From contig SHXP01000006.1 in NCBI GenBank assembly GCA_009693225.1, forward strand, positions 1 to 22,372: DNA of 22,372 nucleotides. Reading direction: 5' to 3'. The notes below the pieces were generated by a model. That model worked only from the letters and a program-made list of their open reading frames with translations. It was not told the origin of the DNA and did not search any database. The stretch's first letter is position 1. The number at the start of each line of letters is the position of its first letter. The stretch comes from Limnohabitans sp. Lineage in GTDB: Bacteria > Pseudomonadota > Gammaproteobacteria > Burkholderiales > Burkholderiaceae_C. A program made the translations under genes and the position numbers. Below are positions 7,948 to 15,567 of this stretch, in pieces.

Positions 7948-9459
7948 TCAATCTTCAACAAAGGCCTCCTCCCGCTTGGACTTGATGGCAGGCAACAGCA
8001 CCAGCAGCAACAAGGCAACGGCCAATGCCAGCAGAAACGCCGACAGCGGCCGGGTGACGAACACCGACCAGTCACCGCGAGCGAGTTTCAAGGCGCGCTT
8101 CAAATACTCTTCCATCATCGGACCGAGTATGAAACCCAGCAACAACGGTGCCGGTTCGCAACCCAGCTTGGTGAACAGATAACCCGCCAGACCGAACAAA
8201 GCCACCAGCCAGATATCGAAGGTGGAGTTGTTCGTTGTATAAACACCGATGGCGCAAAACAGCACAATGGCCGGGAACAGGTAGTGGTAGGGCACAGTCA
8301 GCAGCTTGATCCAGATGCCGATCAACGGCAGGTTCAGAATGATCAGCATCAGATTGCCGATCCACATGGACACAATCAAACCCCAGAACAATTCAGGGTT
8401 GACCGTCATCACTTGCGGTCCGGGTTGAATATTGTGTATGGTCATGGCACCGACCATCAAGGCCATCACCGCGTTCGGTGGAATTCCCAGCATCAGCAAG
8501 GGAATGAACGAGGTCTGCGCGCCCGCGTTATTGGCCGATTCGGGTGCGGCGACGCCCCGGATATTACCCTGACCCAGCGGCACTTCACCGGCCTTGAGTT
8601 TGATTTTTTTCTCCAGGGTGTATGAGGCAAATGAAGCCAGCATGGCACCGCCGCCGGGCAACACGCCGAGCACCGAGCCCAGGGCCGTGCCGCGCAATAC
8701 GGCCGGCATCATTTGCCTGAAGTCTTCACGGGTGGGAAACAAACCCTGAACCTTGGCGGTGAACACCTCACGGTCCAGGTCGCTCTTGGCCAGATTGCTG
8801 ATGATCTCGCCATAACCGAACACGCCCATGGCAACTGCCACAAACCCTATGCCGTCGGTTAATTCGGGAATGTCAAAGGTGAAACGCGCCATGCCTGAAT
8901 TCACATCAGTACCGACCAGTCCGAGCAGCAAACCCAGGATGATCATGGCAATGGCTTTGAGTAGCGATCCGGAAGCCAGCACAACGGCACCGACCAGACC
9001 GACCACCATCAGTGCACAGTATTCGGCCGGGCCGAAGGCAAAGGCAAACTCAGTCAAGGGCGCGGCAAACGCCGCCAACAGCAAGGTGCCGACGCAGCCG
9101 GCAAAAAACGACCCCAGGCCGGCAGCCGCCAGCGCCGGACCGGCCCTGCCCTGGCGGGCCATCTGATAGCCGTCAAGCGTGGTGACCACCGACGAGGACT
9201 CGCCCGGCAGGTTGACAAGAATGGCTGTGGTGGAGCCGCCGTATTGAGCACCGTAGTAAATACCTGCGAGCACGATCAGCGCAGACACCGGCGGTAAGGC
9301 ATAGGTGGCGGGCAGCAGCATGGCAATGGTGGCCACCGGTCCGATGCCGGGCAACACGCCGATGAGCGTACCCAGCAGACAGCCGATCAGGGCATACAAC
9401 AAATTCACCGGCGTGCCGGCGACTGCGAATCCGGTGGCGAGGTTGGCAAGCAAGTCCAT
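7948..9459 (-). CDS. tctA: Tripartite tricarboxylate transporter large permease TctA
   Basis: A 503-aa membrane protein of full TctA length, with about eleven or twelve helices. Signatures include LIGVLPGIGPVATIAMLLPA (about residues 32-51), YYGAQYGGSTTAILVNLPGE (about 68-87) and DGYQMARQGRAGPAL. It forms the main channel of the TTT system, which imports tricarboxylates or other carboxylic acids using an ion gradient and a periplasmic binding protein (TctC/Bug). It is preceded by tctB with a 10-bp gap. No TctC gene lies in this window, so the receptor must be encoded elsewhere; this is common in Burkholderiales, which often carry many unlinked Bug receptors. The substrate cannot be inferred. 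Confidence 0.94.
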   Translation of the reverse strand: MDLLANLATGFAVAGTPVNLLYALIGCLLGTLIGVLPGIGPVATIAMLLPATYALPPVSALIVLAGIYYGAQYGGSTTAILVNLPGESSSVVTTLDGYQMARQGRAGPALAAAGLGSFFAGCVGTLLLAAFAAPLTEFAFAFGPAEYCALMVVGLVGAVVLASGSLLKAIAMIILGLLLGLVGTDVNSGMARFTFDIPELTDGIGFVAVAMGVFGYGEIISNLAKSDLDREVFTAKVQGLFPTREDFRQMMPAVLRGTALGSVLGVLPGGGAMLASFASYTLEKKIKLKAGEVPLGQGNIRGVAAPESANNAGAQTSFIPLLMLGIPPNAVMALMVGAMTIHNIQPGPQVMTVNPELFWGLIVSMWIGNLMLIILNLPLIGIWIKLLTVPYHYLFPAIVLFCAIGVYTTNNSTFDIWLVALFGLAGYLFTKLGCEPAPLLLGFILGPMMEEYLKRALKLARGDWSVFVTRPLSAFLLALAVALLLLVLLPAIKSKREEAFVED

Positions 9460-9469
9460 GCGAATCCGT

Positions 9470-9967
9470 TCAGTAAAGGTTGAGGAAAGCAGGCCAGACC
9501 GGCATTTGCAGATTCAGCATTTTGATGAACACCAGGTAACTGCCGGCGGCCAGCACACTGCTGAGCACCAGCCAGCGGCGCAGGGTGAAGCCGGTCGTGT
9601 CGGCCATCAAAGACAGGCCGCACAAGGCATAAATGGCGGCAATCAACCCCATGGAGGGCAGGCCTAAGGAAGACAAACCGCCAAGCAACACGCCGAACAG
9701 CACATTGGCGCCCAGAATACAAAATAATGGACGCCAGGCCAATTCGCCGATGACGCCGCCGTCAGGCGTCTCCACGACCAGGGAAAAAAACATGATGAAG
9801 CCGCCCAGCATGACCAGCACCAGGCCCAGTACCAAGGGGAAATAACCGGGACCCATCTGGGCGGCGGAGCCCACGGTATAGCCGCTGGCCGAATTCCAGG
9901 CGAAGACTGCACCGGTGACGGCGAACATCAGACCGGACGCAAAATCTTTTTGACTCTTGATGGACAC
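9470..9967 (-). CDS. tctB: Tripartite tricarboxylate transporter small permease TctB
   Basis: A 165-aa protein with about four membrane helices and the family motif QMGPGYFPLVLGLVLVMLG near residues 36-54. It is the small membrane subunit that partners TctA in the inner membrane. A longer reading (starting at 10039) would run into the end of the upstream gene. The GTG at 9967 is preferred because AGGAG lies seven bases before it, and because the protein then begins with a short polar stretch before the first helix. It is 38 bp downstream of the spermidine-synthase-like gene and 10 bp upstream of tctA. Confidence 0.9.
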   Translation of the reverse strand: MSIKSQKDFASGLMFAVTGAVFAWNSASGYTVGSAAQMGPGYFPLVLGLVLVMLGGFIMFFSLVVETPDGGVIGELAWRPLFCILGANVLFGVLLGGLSSLGLPSMGLIAAIYALCGLSLMADTTGFTLRRWLVLSSVLAAGSYLVFIKMLNLQMPVWPAFLNLY

Positions 9968-9974
9968 GGCGGTA

Positions 9975-9979
9975 CTCCT
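9975..9979 (-). promoter_or_regulatory. Ribosome binding site deciding the GTG start of tctB
   Basis: AGGAG with a seven-base spacer to GTG at 9967, the best Shine-Dalgarno in this part of the window. It fixes tctB at 165 aa instead of 189 aa. Confidence 0.7.
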
Positions 9980-10005
9980 GTGAAGAGCGGAAGCCCGATT
10001 GTCAC

Positions 10006-10779
10006 CTAAGCTGCCACCGGTTTGAACATGCGCAACCACTGAGGCGCGGGTAAACGCCAGCGTTTATTTATCTCCTGCGCCCGCGCGTGCAACACATCCT
10101 CGGTTGGATGACGGAGCGTTCGCAAGGCCAGCACCACCGTATTGCCTTCGCGCGTCGGCTTGAACGCCCACAGTGCGTCTGCACCGAAGGCCTGGCTGAC
10201 ATGTTCCAGGCTGCGTTCATAACTGGAAGAACGACCGAACAAATTGACCAGCATGCACCCACGCCCGGTCAGCAACCGGCGACAACCGGCATAAAAACCG
10301 GCGTCATCCAGCACCGGCGCAGCCGCCTCGTCGTCATACAAATCGACATGCAATACGTCCACCTGCGCCTGCCAATGGCCGTGGGCGGCCACCTCGGCCG
10401 CATCCCCCAGCACCACATTGAACCGTTCATCGTTCGCACCAAGTTCAAACCAGGTGCGGCAGGCGGCGATCACCTGCGGGTTGAGTTCGATGGCGGTGGT
10501 GCGCATCTTCAGCACCTTGTGACAGTTTTTGGTCAAGGCGGCCGCGCCCAGGCCGAACTGCATGGCGTGCATGCCGCCCACCTCGTCTGCATCCTGAAAC
10601 AGCAGCCAGGCCTGCATGCGCTGCACATAGTCAAGCTCAATGTCGTTGGGTTTATTCAGCAGCATGGAACCCTGCACCCACACTGTGCCCAGGTGCAGAT
10701 AGCGCACATTGCCGTATTCGGACACATTCACTTGCGGGAGTTTGGAGGGGGTGGAGGCCATGAGGGGGATTGTCGTCAT
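10006..10779 (-). CDS. Spermidine synthase-like (SpeE-fold) methyltransferase-type protein
   Basis: A 257-aa protein with a class I Rossmann domain like spermidine synthases: YLHLGTVWVQGSM at the N-terminal strand, IELDYVQRMQAWLLF (47-61), QFGLGAAALTK as the nucleotide loop, TAIELNPQVIAACRTWF with an acidic ribose-binding residue, and LGDAAEV. Where true SpeE has the catalytic DSSDP-type loop this protein reads HVDLYDDEAAAP, and it lacks the gatekeeping segments. Real polyamine synthesis is therefore uncertain and general SAM/dcSAM binding is safer. No signal peptide or membrane helix is present. The ATG at 10779 has only a distant AGG; a second ATG at 10761 is possible. It sits between tatD and tctB on the same strand. 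Confidence 0.75.
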   Translation of the reverse strand: MTTIPLMASTPSKLPQVNVSEYGNVRYLHLGTVWVQGSMLLNKPNDIELDYVQRMQAWLLFQDADEVGGMHAMQFGLGAAALTKNCHKVLKMRTTAIELNPQVIAACRTWFELGANDERFNVVLGDAAEVAAHGHWQAQVDVLHVDLYDDEAAAPVLDDAGFYAGCRRLLTGRGCMLVNLFGRSSSYERSLEHVSQAFGADALWAFKPTREGNTVVLALRTLRHPTEDVLHARAQEINKRWRLPAPQWLRMFKPVAA

Positions 10780-10884
10780 TTACAGTCAGCCTGCGCACAG
10801 CAGCGCAAAACTGCCCGCTGTCGCTTGCCCATCCAGCACGGTCTGACGAACGGACAAGGGCGAAGACCGAGCCGGCGCGATGGT

Positions 10885-11688
10885 TTACAAGCCCAATACC
10901 TGCCGCACATTATCTGTGGTCGCCTGTTGCACTTTGTCCTTGGATATGCCGCGCAAATCCGCCAGCACCTGCGCGATGCGCGGCAACTGATCCGGCGTGT
11001 TGCGTCCCTGTGCGATGCCCGACCCGCGTTGCTGCGCGGTCACATACAGCCAATGCGGCGGGATGTCTGGCGCATCGGTTTCCAGCACCAGCGCCTCCAG
11101 CGGCAAGCTCTGCGCCAGACGGCGCAACTGCAAGGCGCGCTCATACGTCAAGGCGCCGCCGAAACCCAGCTTGAAGCCCATGTCAATGAACATCTGCGCC
11201 TGTTGCAGGCTGCCGTTGAACGCATGCGCGATACCGCCCTTGACCGGCGTTTGCCGCAAGCCTTGCAGCAGCAGATCGGCGCTGCGTCTGACGTGCAGGA
11301 TGACCGGCAAGTCATGCTGCTGCGCCAGCTTGAGTTGTGCCTTGTAAAACAACTGCTGACGCGCCATGTCCAGGCCCGGCACAAAACCATCCAGACCGAT
11401 TTCACCGACAGCGACCAGGCGCTTATCGCTACGGTGCAACTGCAATTGCGTTTGCAGTGTCTGTAGATCAGCTTGCTGCGCCTGCGGTGTATACATGGGA
11501 TGTATGCCTAACGCATAGACATCGCCGTGTTGATGCGCCAGCAGCCGTACTGCGTCGAAATTGCCCGCTTCGACCGCCGGAATCACACAGGCAGCCACCC
11601 CGGCGGCGCGGGCTGTGCTGCGCACCGCGTCGCGATCAGCGGCAAACTCCTGCGCGTCCAGGTGGCAGTGGCTGTCAATCCAGTTCAT
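10885..11688 (-). CDS. TatD family metal-dependent DNase
   Basis: A 267-aa TIM-barrel hydrolase. Metal ligands are visible in order: DSHCHLD (H7, H9), GEIGLDGF (Glu near 85-90), VILHVRRSADLLL (His), GIAHAFNGS (His) and LVLETDAPDIPP (Asp). Family members are Mg-dependent 3'-5' DNases used in DNA repair and fragmentation, or deacylases of similar fold. The ATG at 11688 is chosen because the family N-terminus is MNWIDSHCHLD; the GTG reading 13 residues upstream adds only unrelated sequence. It is the first gene of the long - strand run and is divergent from the CsgG-like operon across 223 bp. It lies 105 bp before the spermidine-synthase-like gene, so the two may be transcribed separately. Confidence 0.92.
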   Translation of the reverse strand: MNWIDSHCHLDAQEFAADRDAVRSTARAAGVAACVIPAVEAGNFDAVRLLAHQHGDVYALGIHPMYTPQAQQADLQTLQTQLQLHRSDKRLVAVGEIGLDGFVPGLDMARQQLFYKAQLKLAQQHDLPVILHVRRSADLLLQGLRQTPVKGGIAHAFNGSLQQAQMFIDMGFKLGFGGALTYERALQLRRLAQSLPLEALVLETDAPDIPPHWLYVTAQQRGSGIAQGRNTPDQLPRIAQVLADLRGISKDKVQQATTDNVRQVLGL

Positions 11689-11911
11689 AGGGAGATTGTG
11701 GCGAATACCGTGGCATAGCCGCAGCACAGCCTGTTTGCTGTCATGAATGAAGGACCTCCGTCATCTATGATGATCTGTAACCGGTCAACTCGCATAACCC
11801 CTTTTTTTGTGATGCAGTTACCCGCAGCTTGGCAGCCGTGAACTCACATGGCTTAATAGCTGCCGGTGAACAGGCATTCAAGGCTGACAAATTAAATCAA
11901 GGACTTCTTTC
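11689..11911. other. Divergent intergenic control region (tatD / CsgG-like operon)
   Basis: A 223-bp gap between two divergently transcribed genes, the longest non-coding stretch inside the window. It should hold promoters for both sides. It includes a T7 run near 11802-11808 and AT-rich sequence just before the CsgG-like start. AAGGA at 11899-11903 is a good ribosome binding site for the gene at 11912. I see no clear operator, riboswitch or small RNA. Confidence 0.5.
11829..11858 (+). promoter_or_regulatory. Weak candidate sigma70 promoter for the lipoprotein operon
   Basis: TTGGCA at 11829-11834 matches the -35 consensus in five of six bases. The best -10 candidate, TTAATA at 11853-11858 after 18 bases, is poor. 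It lies about 55 bp before the CsgG-like start, a sensible position, but the call is tentative. Confidence 0.2.
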
Positions 11912-12586
11912 ATGAAATTCGCACTTGCAAGCCTCAGTCTCGCCATCGCCGTCGCCGCTTTGCTCGGCGGTTGCGCCACCGAAACCTCGCAAACCCTGTC
12001 CACCCCCAAGGTCGAATCCGCCAACAGCAGCTACAACGGCCCGCGCTATGCGCTCGCGGTGGGCAAGTTTGAAAACCGCTCCGCTTTCCTGCGTGGCCTG
12101 TTTTCTGACGGCATAGACCGCCTTGGCAACCAGGCCAAAACCATACTCATCGGCCACCTGCAACAGGCCAACCGGTTTTCCGTCATGGAACGCGACAACC
12201 TGGGTGAAGCCAAATTCGAGAAAGACTTGGACGGTAAACAGCAAACACTTAAAAGCGCCGAGTTTCTGGTCATTGGTGATGTCACTGAGTTCGGCCGCAA
12301 GGAAGTCGGCGACCAGCAATTGTTCGGCTTGCTCGGGCACGGCAAAACCCAGGTGGCCTATGCCAAGGTCACACTGAATGTGGTCAATACCACCACTTCC
12401 GAAGTCATGTACTCGGTGCAAGGCGCCGGCGAATACGCACTGTCCAACCGCGAAGTCATAGGTTTCGGTGGCACGGCCAGTTATGACGCGACGCTGAACG
12501 GAAAAGTGCTGGACCTGTCCATCCGTGAAGCCGTGCAAAAACTGGTCAAAGGTCTTGACCAGGGTCAGTGGAAATCCGCTTCATGA
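11912..12586 (+). CDS. CsgG/HfaB-family outer-membrane lipoprotein
   Basis: A 224-aa lipoprotein. The signal peptide ends in the lipobox L18-G-G-C21, and position +2 is Ala, which predicts sorting to the outer membrane. The body matches the CsgG/HfaB family: YALAVGKFENRS, then LGNQAKTILIGHLQQANRFSVMERDNL, AEFLVIGDVTEF, and VAYAKVTLNVVNTTTSEVMYSVQGAGEY. In CsgG this domain builds a ring-shaped secretion pore in the outer membrane. No curli subunit or csgE/F gene is nearby, so this is not a curli locus. The start is supported by AAGGA eight bases upstream. The stop overlaps the next start as ATGA, showing tight coupling to the DUF4810 gene. Confidence 0.88.
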   Translation: MKFALASLSLAIAVAALLGGCATETSQTLSTPKVESANSSYNGPRYALAVGKFENRSAFLRGLFSDGIDRLGNQAKTILIGHLQQANRFSVMERDNLGEAKFEKDLDGKQQTLKSAEFLVIGDVTEFGRKEVGDQQLFGLLGHGKTQVAYAKVTLNVVNTTTSEVMYSVQGAGEYALSNREVIGFGGTASYDATLNGKVLDLSIREAVQKLVKGLDQGQWKSAS

Positions 12587-12939
12587 CACACCGCGCAGTA
12601 CTTGTTTGCGCGCACCTGCTTTTGCTGGCCGGTTGCGCCGGCAAGGACCATTCGCTCTACCACTGGGGCGGCTACCAGGAGCAGATTTACGAAGGTTTCC
12701 AGATCGAATCCAGCAATACCTCGCCGGACAAGCAATTGCAAAAGCTGGAAGAAGAACAGCAAAAAGCAGCCTCCAAAGGCAAGCCCTTGCCCCCGGGTTA
12801 CCAGGCGCACATGGGCTATCTGTATTTCCAGACCGGTCAGCTGAACAAGGCGGCCGTGGCATTCGATGCCGAAAAAAAACAATTCCCCGAATCCGCGGTC
12901 TACATGGATCTGGTGCTGGACAAAGTCAAGCAGAAATAA
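12583..12939 (+). CDS. DUF4810 family lipoprotein
   Basis: A 118-aa lipoprotein with a short signal peptide and lipobox L15-A-G-C18, followed by Ala at +2 (outer-membrane sorting). The mature part begins with SLYHWGGYQEQIY, a DUF4810 hallmark. It continues with a charged helix (KQLQKLEEEQQKAASKGKPL) and then PPGYQAHMGYLYFQTGQLNKAAVAFDAEKKQFPES, which looks like a single TPR-type helical hairpin. The function is unknown; the TPR-like end suggests protein contacts, most simply with its two neighbours. Its ATG overlaps the TGA of the CsgG-like gene, so a reading five residues longer is not needed. The DUF799 gene begins 3 bp after its stop. Confidence 0.87.
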   Translation: MTHRAVLVCAHLLLLAGCAGKDHSLYHWGGYQEQIYEGFQIESSNTSPDKQLQKLEEEQQKAASKGKPLPPGYQAHMGYLYFQTGQLNKAAVAFDAEKKQFPESAVYMDLVLDKVKQK

Positions 12940-12942
12940 ATC

Positions 12943-13596
12943 ATGACCCCGCGCATTCTTTTCTTCGTTTCCGCACTTTGTCTGCTGCTGCTCGGCGCTT
13001 GCAGCACGCCTTCACCCAAGCCCGATCAAAGCGATTTCAGAAGCAGCAAGCCCGCTTCTGTTCTGGTGCTGCCGCCGGTCAATCTGTCGCCCGATATTCG
13101 CGGCAGCCTGACTTTTTTATCCACCGTCACACGCCCCTTGTCTGAAGCCGGTTATTACGTGTTTCCGGTGGCCATGGTCGACGCCACCTTCAAGGAAAAC
13201 GGTCTGCAAATGGCTAACGACGTCCATGAGGTGCCTTTGCCCAGACTGCAAAGTATCTTCGGTGCTGACGCCGTGCTCTACATCACACTGAAAACCTACG
13301 GCAGCAGTTATGTGGTGATAGACAGCCAGACCGTGGTCAGCGCCAAGGCCAGGCTGGTGGACGCGCGCACCGGCAAGCTGTTGTGGCAGGGCCAGGCCAG
13401 CGCATCTGATGCCGAAGGACGTGACAACAACAACGGTTTGGCAGGCTTGCTGATCAATTCGGTCATCCAACAACTGGCCAGCAACCTCGGTAATCTCGGT
13501 CATCAGCTGTCGAAAGTTGCAAGCAGCAGGCTGTTGTCGCCGCATCCGAGCGGCATCTTGCACGGCCCGCGTTCACCCGAATACGGCAAAGACTGA
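12943..13596 (+). CDS. DUF799 (GNA1162-like) lipoprotein
   Basis: A 217-aa lipoprotein with lipobox L17-G-A-C20 and Ser at +2. The body fits DUF799: ASVLVLPPVNLSPDIRG, LSEAGYYVFPVAMVDATFKENGL, FGADAVLYITLKTYGSSY and ARLVDARTGKLLWQGQA. The Neisseria member GNA1162 is a surface-associated antigen with a TolB-N-like fold, and its neighbours there are also CsgG-like and DUF4810 proteins. The gene follows DUF4810 after 3 bp without a strong Shine-Dalgarno, which suggests translational coupling. About 25 extra residues at the C-terminus (from SRLLSPHPSG) are Pro/Gly-rich and likely disordered. Its stop is one base from the stop of the convergent lolD. Confidence 0.87.
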   Translation: MTPRILFFVSALCLLLLGACSTPSPKPDQSDFRSSKPASVLVLPPVNLSPDIRGSLTFLSTVTRPLSEAGYYVFPVAMVDATFKENGLQMANDVHEVPLPRLQSIFGADAVLYITLKTYGSSYVVIDSQTVVSAKARLVDARTGKLLWQGQASASDAEGRDNNNGLAGLLINSVIQQLASNLGNLGHQLSKVASSRLLSPHPSGILHGPRSPEYGKD

Positions 13597-13597
13597 A

Positions 13598-14275
13598 TCA
13601 GGCCTCAAGCTGACCGCTGACCAGGCGCAATTGCCGGTCGCATTGCGCGGCCAGCGTCTCATCATGGGTGACCACCACAAAAGCGGTTCCCTGTTGACAC
13701 GCGAGTTGCAACATCAGACTGAACACGCCGTCGGCAGTGCCGCGGTCCAGATTGCCGGTGGGTTCATCGGCGAGCACGCAGGCCGGCTGCGTCACCAATG
13801 CCCGGGCTATCGCCACCCGTTGACGCTCGCCGCCGGACAACTCGGACGGCGTGTGGTTGATCCGCGCACCCAGGCCGACGGCTTGCAGCATGGCCCGTGC
13901 CTGTGCGCCCGCCTGTTCACGCGGCATGCGCCTTATCCACAGGGGCATGGCGACGTTGTCCAGCGCATTGAACTCGGGCAGCAAATGGTGAAACTGGTAG
14001 ATGAATCCCAGGTGCTGATTGCGCAAACGACCCAGGGCTGCCGGGTCCAGACCGGCCAGCGCCCGGCCCAGCAGATGCACGCTACCGGCGCTCGGTGTGT
14101 CCAGGCCGCCGAGCAAATGCAGCAAGGTGCTTTTGCCCGAACCGGAGGCACCGACCACGGCCAGGGTTTCACCGGCATGAATCTGCAAATCCACATCCTG
14201 CAATACCGTGACGTCTATCTCGCCCTCATGGAAACGCCGGCCCAGGCCGCTTGCCAGCAACACAGCTTCATTCAT
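13598..14275 (-). CDS. lolD: Lipoprotein-releasing ABC transporter ATPase LolD
   Basis: A 225-aa ABC ATPase with every motif intact: Walker A G42-ASGSGKST, Q-loop Q94 (FIYQFHHLLPEF, typical of LolD), signature L146-SGGE, Walker B CVLADE with E161, and switch H204. It powers extraction of outer-membrane lipoproteins from the inner membrane by the LolC/E permease. The ATG at 14275 overlaps the end of lolC by 8 bp, so the two are coupled; a longer upstream reading would run through lolC and is rejected. Its position next to three outer-membrane lipoprotein genes is suggestive, but they lie on opposite strands. Confidence 0.95.
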   Translation of the reverse strand: MNEAVLLASGLGRRFHEGEIDVTVLQDVDLQIHAGETLAVVGASGSGKSTLLHLLGGLDTPSAGSVHLLGRALAGLDPAALGRLRNQHLGFIYQFHHLLPEFNALDNVAMPLWIRRMPREQAGAQARAMLQAVGLGARINHTPSELSGGERQRVAIARALVTQPACVLADEPTGNLDRGTADGVFSLMLQLACQQGTAFVVVTHDETLAAQCDRQLRLVSGQLEA

Positions 14276-15533
14276 GGCGCAAAGCCTCCGCCGGATCGAT
14301 GCGGCTGGCGCGCCAGCTCGGGTACAGCGTGGCGGCCAGCGCCAGCACCAGCGCAATGATGACCACCGGTCCGATGTCGGCCCATTGCGGATCGCTGGGC
14401 ATGCGGCTAATCAGGTAAACATCGCGCGGCAAAAAACTGGCGCCCAATGCACGCTCTATGGCCGGCACGATACTGCCAATGTTGAACGCCACCAGCAGAC
14501 CGAACAGCAAGCCTGACAAGGTGCCGATGACACCGACCAGCGCGCCCTGCACCACAAATATGCCCATGATGCTGGCCGGGCTCGCACCTAGGGTGCGAAG
14601 AATGGCAATGTCGGCGCGCTTATCGGTGACCGTCATCACCAGCGTACTCACCAGATTGAACGCGGCCACCGCCACGATCAGGGTGAGGATAATGAACATC
14701 ATGCGCTTTTCAATTTGCACGGCAGTGAACCAGGTGCGGTTGGCGCGGGTCCAGTCACGCACCAGCACGTCGGCACTGAGCAGGGGCGTGAGTTCGACGG
14801 CGACTTCACGCGCGCGCTGCGCATCTTTCAATTTCACGCGCAAGCCGTTGGGGCCCTCGAGCCGGAAAATACGCTGGGCATCGCTGATATGCATCAAGGC
14901 CAAACTGGCGTCATATTCGAAATGGCCGGTTTCGAGCAGCCCAGCCACATGCAATTGTTTCAAACGCGGCACCACACCGGCCGGCGTCACCTGACCGCCG
15001 GGCGCCACCAGCGTCACCCGGTCACCCGCCTTGACGCCGAGGTTGCGCGCAAGCTCTAAGCCCAGTACCACGCTGAAGCTGCCCGGCGCCAATTGCGCCA
15101 GCAGCCCCGGGTCCATGGCAGCCACCACATCGGTGACTGCAGCTTCCTGCGCCGGGTCGATGCCGCGCACCAAAGCGCCGCGCATGTCCTCGCCCTGCGC
15201 CATCAGTACCTGTGACAGCACAAACGGTGCGCTGGCGATCACCTGGGGGTGTTGCTGTAACTGCTGCTGCAAAACACTGACGTTGTCGAGTGATGCGCTG
15301 GTATAGGCCAGGACTTCAAGGTGCGACAGCACACCGAGCATGCGATCCCGTACTTCTTTTTGAAAACCGTTCATCACGCTCAGCACAATGATGAGAGCCG
15401 CCACGCCCAGGGCAATACCGAGCATGGACACCGATGAAATGAAAGAGATAAACCGGTTACGACGGACAGCGCGGCCGGCACGTGTATAGCGCCAGCCGAT
15501 CATCATTTCATAAGGCCATTTGGAATCAGTCAT
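14268..15533 (-). CDS. lolC: Lipoprotein-releasing system permease LolC/LolE
   Basis: A 421-aa inner-membrane permease. The N-terminus PYEMMIGWRYTRAG, then FISFISSVSMLGIALGVAAL and VLSVMNGFQKEVRDRMLGVL, are textbook LolC/E. The first helix is followed by a large periplasmic domain and three C-terminal FtsX helices (near 275-300, 320-350 and 380-410). It hands lipoproteins to LolA. Only one permease gene is present beside lolD, so it may act as a homodimer or pair with an unlinked LolE. The ATG at 15533 is chosen from the usual N-terminal length. An ATG at 15551 has AGGGA nine bases upstream and is a real alternative. It is divergent from the RpfE-like gene with only 34 bp between starts. Confidence 0.93.
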   Translation of the reverse strand: MTDSKWPYEMMIGWRYTRAGRAVRRNRFISFISSVSMLGIALGVAALIIVLSVMNGFQKEVRDRMLGVLSHLEVLAYTSASLDNVSVLQQQLQQHPQVIASAPFVLSQVLMAQGEDMRGALVRGIDPAQEAAVTDVVAAMDPGLLAQLAPGSFSVVLGLELARNLGVKAGDRVTLVAPGGQVTPAGVVPRLKQLHVAGLLETGHFEYDASLALMHISDAQRIFRLEGPNGLRVKLKDAQRAREVAVELTPLLSADVLVRDWTRANRTWFTAVQIEKRMMFIILTLIVAVAAFNLVSTLVMTVTDKRADIAILRTLGASPASIMGIFVVQGALVGVIGTLSGLLFGLLVAFNIGSIVPAIERALGASFLPRDVYLISRMPSDPQWADIGPVVIIALVLALAATLYPSWRASRIDPAEALRHE

Positions 15534-15567
15534 CGGTGAAGATTGTGGCATCTTGCACAATCCCTGC

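Noticed and set aside
10087..11466. Long + strand frame (459 codons) opposite the SpeE-like and tatD genes
   Set aside because: It is a mirror frame of two genes with intact motifs, with repetitive Gln/His/Arg composition and no ribosome binding site.
11912..13596. Curli biogenesis locus
   Set aside because: Only the CsgG-like protein is present; no csgA/B-type repeats, csgE, csgF or csgD are found, and the companions are DUF4810 and DUF799.
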